In this document: positions 59,765-64,000 of the stretch, in pieces
Layout: the number at the start of each line of letters is the position of its first letter
How positions within the stretch are numbered: position 1 is the stretch's first letter
Assembly (NCBI GenBank): GCA_018894105.1
Contig: CM032120.1
Location: forward strand, 29,906,710 to 29,970,709
Reading direction: 5' to 3'
DNA: 64,000 bases
Origin: Jacaranda mimosifolia
Taxonomy: Eukaryota > Streptophyta > Magnoliopsida > Lamiales > Bignoniaceae
Notes under the pieces: generated by a model
Database searches by the model: none
Told to the model about the DNA's origin: nothing
Seen by the model: the letters and a program-made list of their open reading frames with translations, nothing else
Program-made: the position numbers and the translations under genes

Positions 59765-59905
59765 TCCAGCTGCAAGGGTATATAGGTCTTTCTAAAAGAT
59801 ATGGAGAGTGATTCCTAATTTTTGTGAAAAAATGAGGAGTTTAGTATGTAAAAATTCAAATGGGGACTGAACACTAAAGTAAAAGTAGGTTTATTAATTT
59901 TTTTC
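59765..59905 (-). repeat. right terminal inverted repeat of the giant MULE
   Basis: Counterpart of 45281-45420 in inverted orientation. The inner end is AAGGGTATATAG; the outer end is GTAGGTTTATTAATTTTTTTC.. (exact border uncertain). Beyond it the sequence changes to the 5' region of the WD40 gene. Confidence 0.65.
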
Positions 59906-60282
59906 TAATTGGCTGAAATTTTTTTCAACTTAGAAAGAGAAATATTAAAAATATTTGTTCAAGTCTTTCGGATCTCACTTTGTAGATTTTGCCACATGGA
60001 CGTACTCTCGATTTATGTGCATCAGCCATAGACTATATATAGAGAGAAACATAAACACGAAGAGAATTTGTGTCCTTGACACATGACGTTGTACCTAGGA
60101 CAGAAACTTGGAGATGCACTGCGTTTAACTAACAGTTGGCTGTGGAATGCACCGAAAACGTACTGATACCAAGCGCATTTCCTCACTCGCTTCTTCCAGA
60201 CTGAAACGGCTAATGCGGGGGAGATTTGAAATGTTCAATTTTCTAAAATAGATTCGTAGCTTAGTAGAATCAGCCAAGAAAA
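59906..60282 (+). promoter_or_regulatory. short upstream region of the TWD40-2-like gene
   Basis: Only about 380 bp separate the MULE edge from the ATG. A TATA-like box TATATATAG is at 60034-60042, which would give a leader of roughly 215 bp. No intron is needed in the leader. Any promoter element further upstream was displaced by the 14.6-kb insertion. Confidence 0.55.
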
Positions 60283-63258
60283 ATGCTGCGACTAAGGGCG
60301 TTTCGCCCGACGAATGATAAGATAGTGAAGATCCAATTGCACCCGACCCACCCTTGGCTTGTCACCGCCGATGCATCGGATCATGTCTCGGTGTGGAATT
60401 GGGAACACCGCCAGGTTTGTTTTGCTTGATTTTGTTATTGAATTTGCGTGCATTGGCGTTGTTGTTGTTGTTGTTTTTTCTCCGAATTTTTTATTCTCTG
60501 TGCTTTCCCCCGTAGGTGATTTATGAGTTGAAAGCTGGAGGCGTAGACCAGAGGCGTTTGGTTGGTGCTAAATTGGAAAAACTGGCCGAAGGCGAATCAG
60601 GTGTGATTGCCGTTTTTCTTAATTTTATTGTGCTGATACCTTTAGTAAGGCGGTTGGCCCAACAAAGACGGGAGGCTTTCTGTCTAATTGTCATTTTGTG
60701 AATGGTGCTAAATATCTAGAGGTTCTCATGATTTAAGGCATGAAATTGGTCATCCATTTAGGGCGGGAACGGGTCGGTCTACGGATGTGATATCCTTTTT
60801 TTAACGGTGTGGAGGCATGGTTATAAGGTTGAGGGGTTCCGTTTAAGTATGTTCATGGGTTTATACTGTTGCATTTTTTCTGCGGCTCAGCAGTGAGGAA
60901 GAGACTGCCTCTGTGTGTGTGTGTGTGTGTGTGTTAAACCTCTGTTTAAGATGATGAAAAGAATGAGCTGTGTGCACTTTGTTTATTAGCTTCCTTTTTG
61001 GAGCAAATAGCACTTTCTTAATTGGTGAAAAAAAAAGTGAGTGCATTACATTGCATATCCTGTTTACAGTGACATCCACTGCTTGGAGAGCCAAATCTGT
61101 AGTAAAATTTTGTTGTTTCTGGAATGTAGAGAATGTCACTGTTAATATGCGAAGATTGATTTTGTCTTTGACTCATTACTTAATTCACCGTGTATGTCCT
61201 TTAACACTCTTGATTACAGAAAGATGTCACCCTTGAGCTTTCCTAACTTATGTCTACTTAGCAAAGCTCATTTGTTATGAGCTGCAAATTATCAGACATA
61301 TATTAATTGAGTGATTTTTGTGGCGTGGGCTATTTACTAATGGTTATTGATTCCATTCTTTTGTACACATTAGAACCTAGAGGAAAACGCGCAGAAGCCA
61401 TACGAGGTGGGAGGTATAATTCCATGCCTATGTTGTAATGCCATTGTGACTTGTCTTGCCTGTTTATTTAACCCAAGCCTGATAGTTGGCGTATGGTTCA
61501 AGTGTCAAACAGGTTAGCTTTTATGATGATGATGTACGCTACTGGCAACTTCGGCATAATCGCTCTGCTGCTGCTGAAGCTCCCTCAGCTGTCAACAATG
61601 TCGCTTCAGCTTTCAGTTCCCCTGCCACCTCAACAAAAGGGCGACATTTTCTTGTTATATGTTGTGAGAATAAAGCTATTTTTCTGGATTTGGTAACAAT
61701 GCGTGGCCGCGATGTACCAAAGCAGGATTTGGACAACAGATCTCTTCTATGGCATGTCCTGAACCTCTGTTTCCTTTTGCACTAATTCTAATGCTTCATC
61801 AATATATGATGCTCCTGAGCCATATGAATTAAACTTTTATAAGATCCCATTAATGAGAATACATCATCATTGGGTTTTTGTGAATGTCTCAGAAGACTGC
61901 TTTGATGTGAAGTTTCTATCAGATACTGTGATATTTAGAAGTGTTTCTTGTGATTTGGTTTCGGGGATGAGACTTACTCTGGTAGAAATGGAATAACTGC
62001 TCAACCTTTGAGCATTGACTGTTGAATGGGTTTAATCAAAGTCGGAAAAAAACCTCATCAAAATAATTGATGTAATTGGCATTTGAATTGGACTTAGCTT
62101 CCGCAACTCATTTTTCTGAATTTTGAAAAGTTTTGAATATTATTTTTACCATAAATTTCCCTATTGTTAATGTCAAATGAACACCACAACAAACATATCA
62201 AATGTGGTCTTGAAAGGTGAGTTCTGGTTTCCCACCTTTCTGGACTCTTAAAGTATCATCCGACTGTCGATTCCTTATTTTGTTTATCTTGGTTTACTAC
62301 ATCTGCATTTAAAGTTGACATGAATAAGTAATTGGTGTTGGCTGGAATGAGGTCCATTGTGTCTTTTATGTAATCTACCAATGTTCTTAAGACTAAAGAG
62401 TCGAGCAAAAAAGGGGAAAAAGCTCTCTGTTTCGGTTCTCCCATAGCTGGAAGCTACAGAACTACAAGAATCCTTAGAATGGGATTCCAACTCAATACCT
62501 TTATGGGTGAGATTTTGAGAAGAGTTGCTTTTTGGAGAGTACAGTACGATGCAAGTTGTAATTTGTGTTTTGGGGGGGTGGGTGGTGTTGTTGACCTCTC
62601 AGTGTTAAATAATATACTTATATAGCTCTGAATTGCACTTTCTAATGTCTGGCGGTTAGTTACAGAAAGAGATTCAACCATCACCAAAATGGTCATTCTT
62701 CCTATGCTCCACCTCCATAAGTCTATTGTGTGACTGGTCGTTCATTTTCCAAAGTAGGATCTTTTACATGAATACTTGCTATGCTGGACGAAAACTTATC
62801 TGAAGTTGCTTATAGTGCACATTTGCTTGTGACAGTGTGAATTTCTGATGTGTCCCTTGTTGGCCAGGTCATGATGAAAGCAACTATTTTTTCTAGCATG
62901 AAAAGATATTCTGAACGCCAGTTTCTTTTCTATGAAGGATCAACTATCCTGACCAAGTCACATTTTTTTCATGCAGTATGGAATTCCTTTATAGATCAGC
63001 TGCTAGTGATGGTCCTCTGGTGGCATTTGGTGGATCAGATGGTGTGATTAGAGTTCTTTCCATGTTAACTTGGAAGGTCTGTCCAGTATCATTTGCAGTC
63101 TATATTTTGACTTTTGTTAGTCTTCCAATGCCAACTGAAAAAAGATGAACAGTAACATTATTGTTTGCATTATTCGTCTGCAGCTTGCTCGAAGATATAC
63201 AGGAGGTCATAAGGGATCAATTTCTTGTTTGATGACTTTCATGGCTTCTACTGGCGAG
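60283..63258 (+). CDS. TWD40-2-like WD40 protein, 5' part only
   Basis: Six exons, 60283-60414, 60516-60600, 61374-61413, 61503-61751, 62977-63076 and 63184-63258, give 227 residues in one phase. The start MLRLRAFRPTNDKIVKI, HPTHPWLVTADASDHVSVW and VIYELKAGGVDQRRLVGAK match the plant TWD40-2 type. SVKQVSFYDDDVRYWQL, STKGRHFLVICCENKA, GPLVAFGGSDGVIRVLSM and ARRYTGGHKGSISCLM are the following beta-propeller repeats. TWD40-2 is a subunit of the TPLATE complex, which works at the plasma membrane in clathrin-mediated endocytosis. The usual protein has well over 1000 residues, so most of the gene lies outside or was separated by a Copia insertion at 63708. Intron 4 (61752-62976) appears to start with GC. 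Confidence 0.9.
60919..60934 (+). repeat. GT microsatellite in WD40 intron 2
   Basis: A run of about eight GT units. It lies within the intron between exons 2 and 3 and has no obvious role. Confidence 0.8.
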
Positions 63259-63707
63259 GTAGTTCCTGAATTTAACATATCAAAGTTTCTTCTCTTGTCC
63301 ATGAGCATGTTTTTGGATTTGGTTTGTTTGTGATCTGGTTTCATCTACTAATTTTTTTAAGACATCCTATTATTAGTGGAATAGGATATACTTTACTTCA
63401 TGAGTTGGTTTCTATCTTAAATTGTACATATGCAATCATGCTCAGTTGGGTCTTTGTTGAGAATATGTGATAAATTCCTATATCACACATCAGGAAAGAA
63501 ATATATCATGATTGGAAGATGCTTGAAAATGAAATTTAGGGGTAGTTGACTTTGAGGAACTTCTGTGTAGACTAGCTAATACTGTTCGAAATTTTTTGGA
63601 ACGAAAATTCTCTTGCAGGTCCTTCTCACGAGGGCCTGCTTGAAAATAAGGAACAACAGTAGAACAGTTGTTTATGACTACATGGCTTGAGTGATTTCAA
63701 CTTAGCA

Positions 63708-63865
63708 TGTTGGTATGTGGTGTCTCTATATACATGAGAGAATAAATGCAAATACAATTTTCAAGAAGAATAATTGAGGGCGTAAACTATTTCCTATAAC
63801 TATTGTTTCTAAGGCTTCATTAATTCTATTAGATTTCTTGTGTTTAATAATTAATTTTTCCAACA
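63708..63865 (-). repeat. 3' LTR of a minus-strand Copia element (short LTR)
   Basis: Plus-strand ends are TGTTGGTATGTGG and TTTTTCCAACA, that is TGTTGG..CCAACA, giving a 158-bp LTR. On the minus strand it follows directly after the stop codon of a Copia polyprotein and a purine-rich TTGAGGGTGAGAATTG. The other LTR is outside the window. Confidence 0.8.
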
Positions 63866-64000
63866 ATATTCAATTCTCACCCTCAAGCTGGAGCATATGA
63901 ATCATATGCATCAAGCTTATTACATATGGGCTGTAATTGAGGACCCCTAAAAGATTTGGAGAAAATATCTGCAAGCTGATCTTTAAGTTGATAAAAGTAG
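63866..64000 (-). pseudogene. C-terminus of a Copia polyprotein (continues outside the window)
   Basis: On the minus strand, DQLADIFSKSFRGPQLQPIC and NKLDAYDSYAPA with a stop form the well-known end of a Ty1/copia RNase H domain. The visible 33 codons contain no stop. Whether the rest is intact cannot be seen. The element lies antisense to the TWD40-2-like gene. Confidence 0.88.

Larger units (their letters stand above)
45281..59895. mobile_element. giant decayed MULE carrying a transposase and a ULP-like protease gene (Kaonashi-type)
   Basis: The two outer ends form a degenerate inverted repeat of about 130 bp. The left side is 45281-45420. The right side, about 59765-59905, on the other strand repeats TTTAGTG(A/T)TCAGT, the AAACTCC(C/T) block and ends in ATACCCTT. 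AATTTTTT(G/T) at 45272 and 59896 is a possible 9-bp duplication, but the A/T content makes the exact borders uncertain by about 15 bp. Inside, a mudrA-type transposase gene (45673-51907, plus) faces a gene with a C48/ULP1 protease domain (53477-59571, minus). MULEs with captured ULP genes are known in plants (Kaonashi in Arabidopsis and relatives). Both genes are broken, and their introns and the spacer consist of tandem arrays. Confidence 0.85.

Overview
The window is nuclear DNA of a flowering plant, almost certainly a eudicot. It is AT-rich, its genes carry many short introns, and it holds plant-specific families (an MLO seven-transmembrane protein, a TWD40-2-like TPLATE-complex WD40 protein) together with plant transposon lineages (Tat-type Gypsy, Copia, MULEs, hAT MITEs). 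The species cannot be named from sequence alone. Exon coordinates were worked out by hand from splice signals, reading phase and remembered family motifs; no alignment or database search was run.

Layout. 1-12977 is repeat-dominated and has no host gene: a heavily decayed Copia element (LTR scrap at 1352-1473, gag-pol wreck at 5732-9000, 3' LTR at 9628-10624) and a degenerate tandem array at 2510-2902. 12978-23560 is one complete Tat-type Gypsy element with a perfect 5-bp target duplication (ATTGG), two LTRs, a broken gag-pol, an 87-bp tandem array and a broken antisense gene. 23561-28690 shows little. 28691-39073 is the gene-rich part: a plus-strand TVP38/TMEM64 (VTT-domain) gene faces a minus-strand MLO gene, with hAT MITEs in an intron of the first and between the two. 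41253-44177 is a non-autonomous MULE with long terminal inverted repeats and a hAT MITE nested inside it.

The most unusual object is at about 45281-59895: one very large decayed MULE (about 14.6 kb). It carries a mudrA-type transposase gene on the plus strand and, convergent to it, a ULP-like cysteine-protease gene on the minus strand. This is the architecture of the Kaonashi-type (ULP-carrying) MULEs. Every large intron and the spacer of the element is filled with a different tandem array (periods about 370, 206, 83/249 and 244 bp), all built from TACTT/GTAC-rich units. The transposase has three premature stops. The protease has lost its catalytic Cys and probably its Asp.

60283-63258 is the 5' part of a TWD40-2-like gene, with one intron that appears to use a GC donor. 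It starts about 390 bp from the MULE edge. Its later exons are not in the window, and a minus-strand Copia element with a short LTR begins at 63708.

The host genes have separate roles (vesicle/Golgi membrane protein, MLO signalling protein, endocytic adaptor) and do not form a pathway. What unites the window is layered transposon insertion around and between them.
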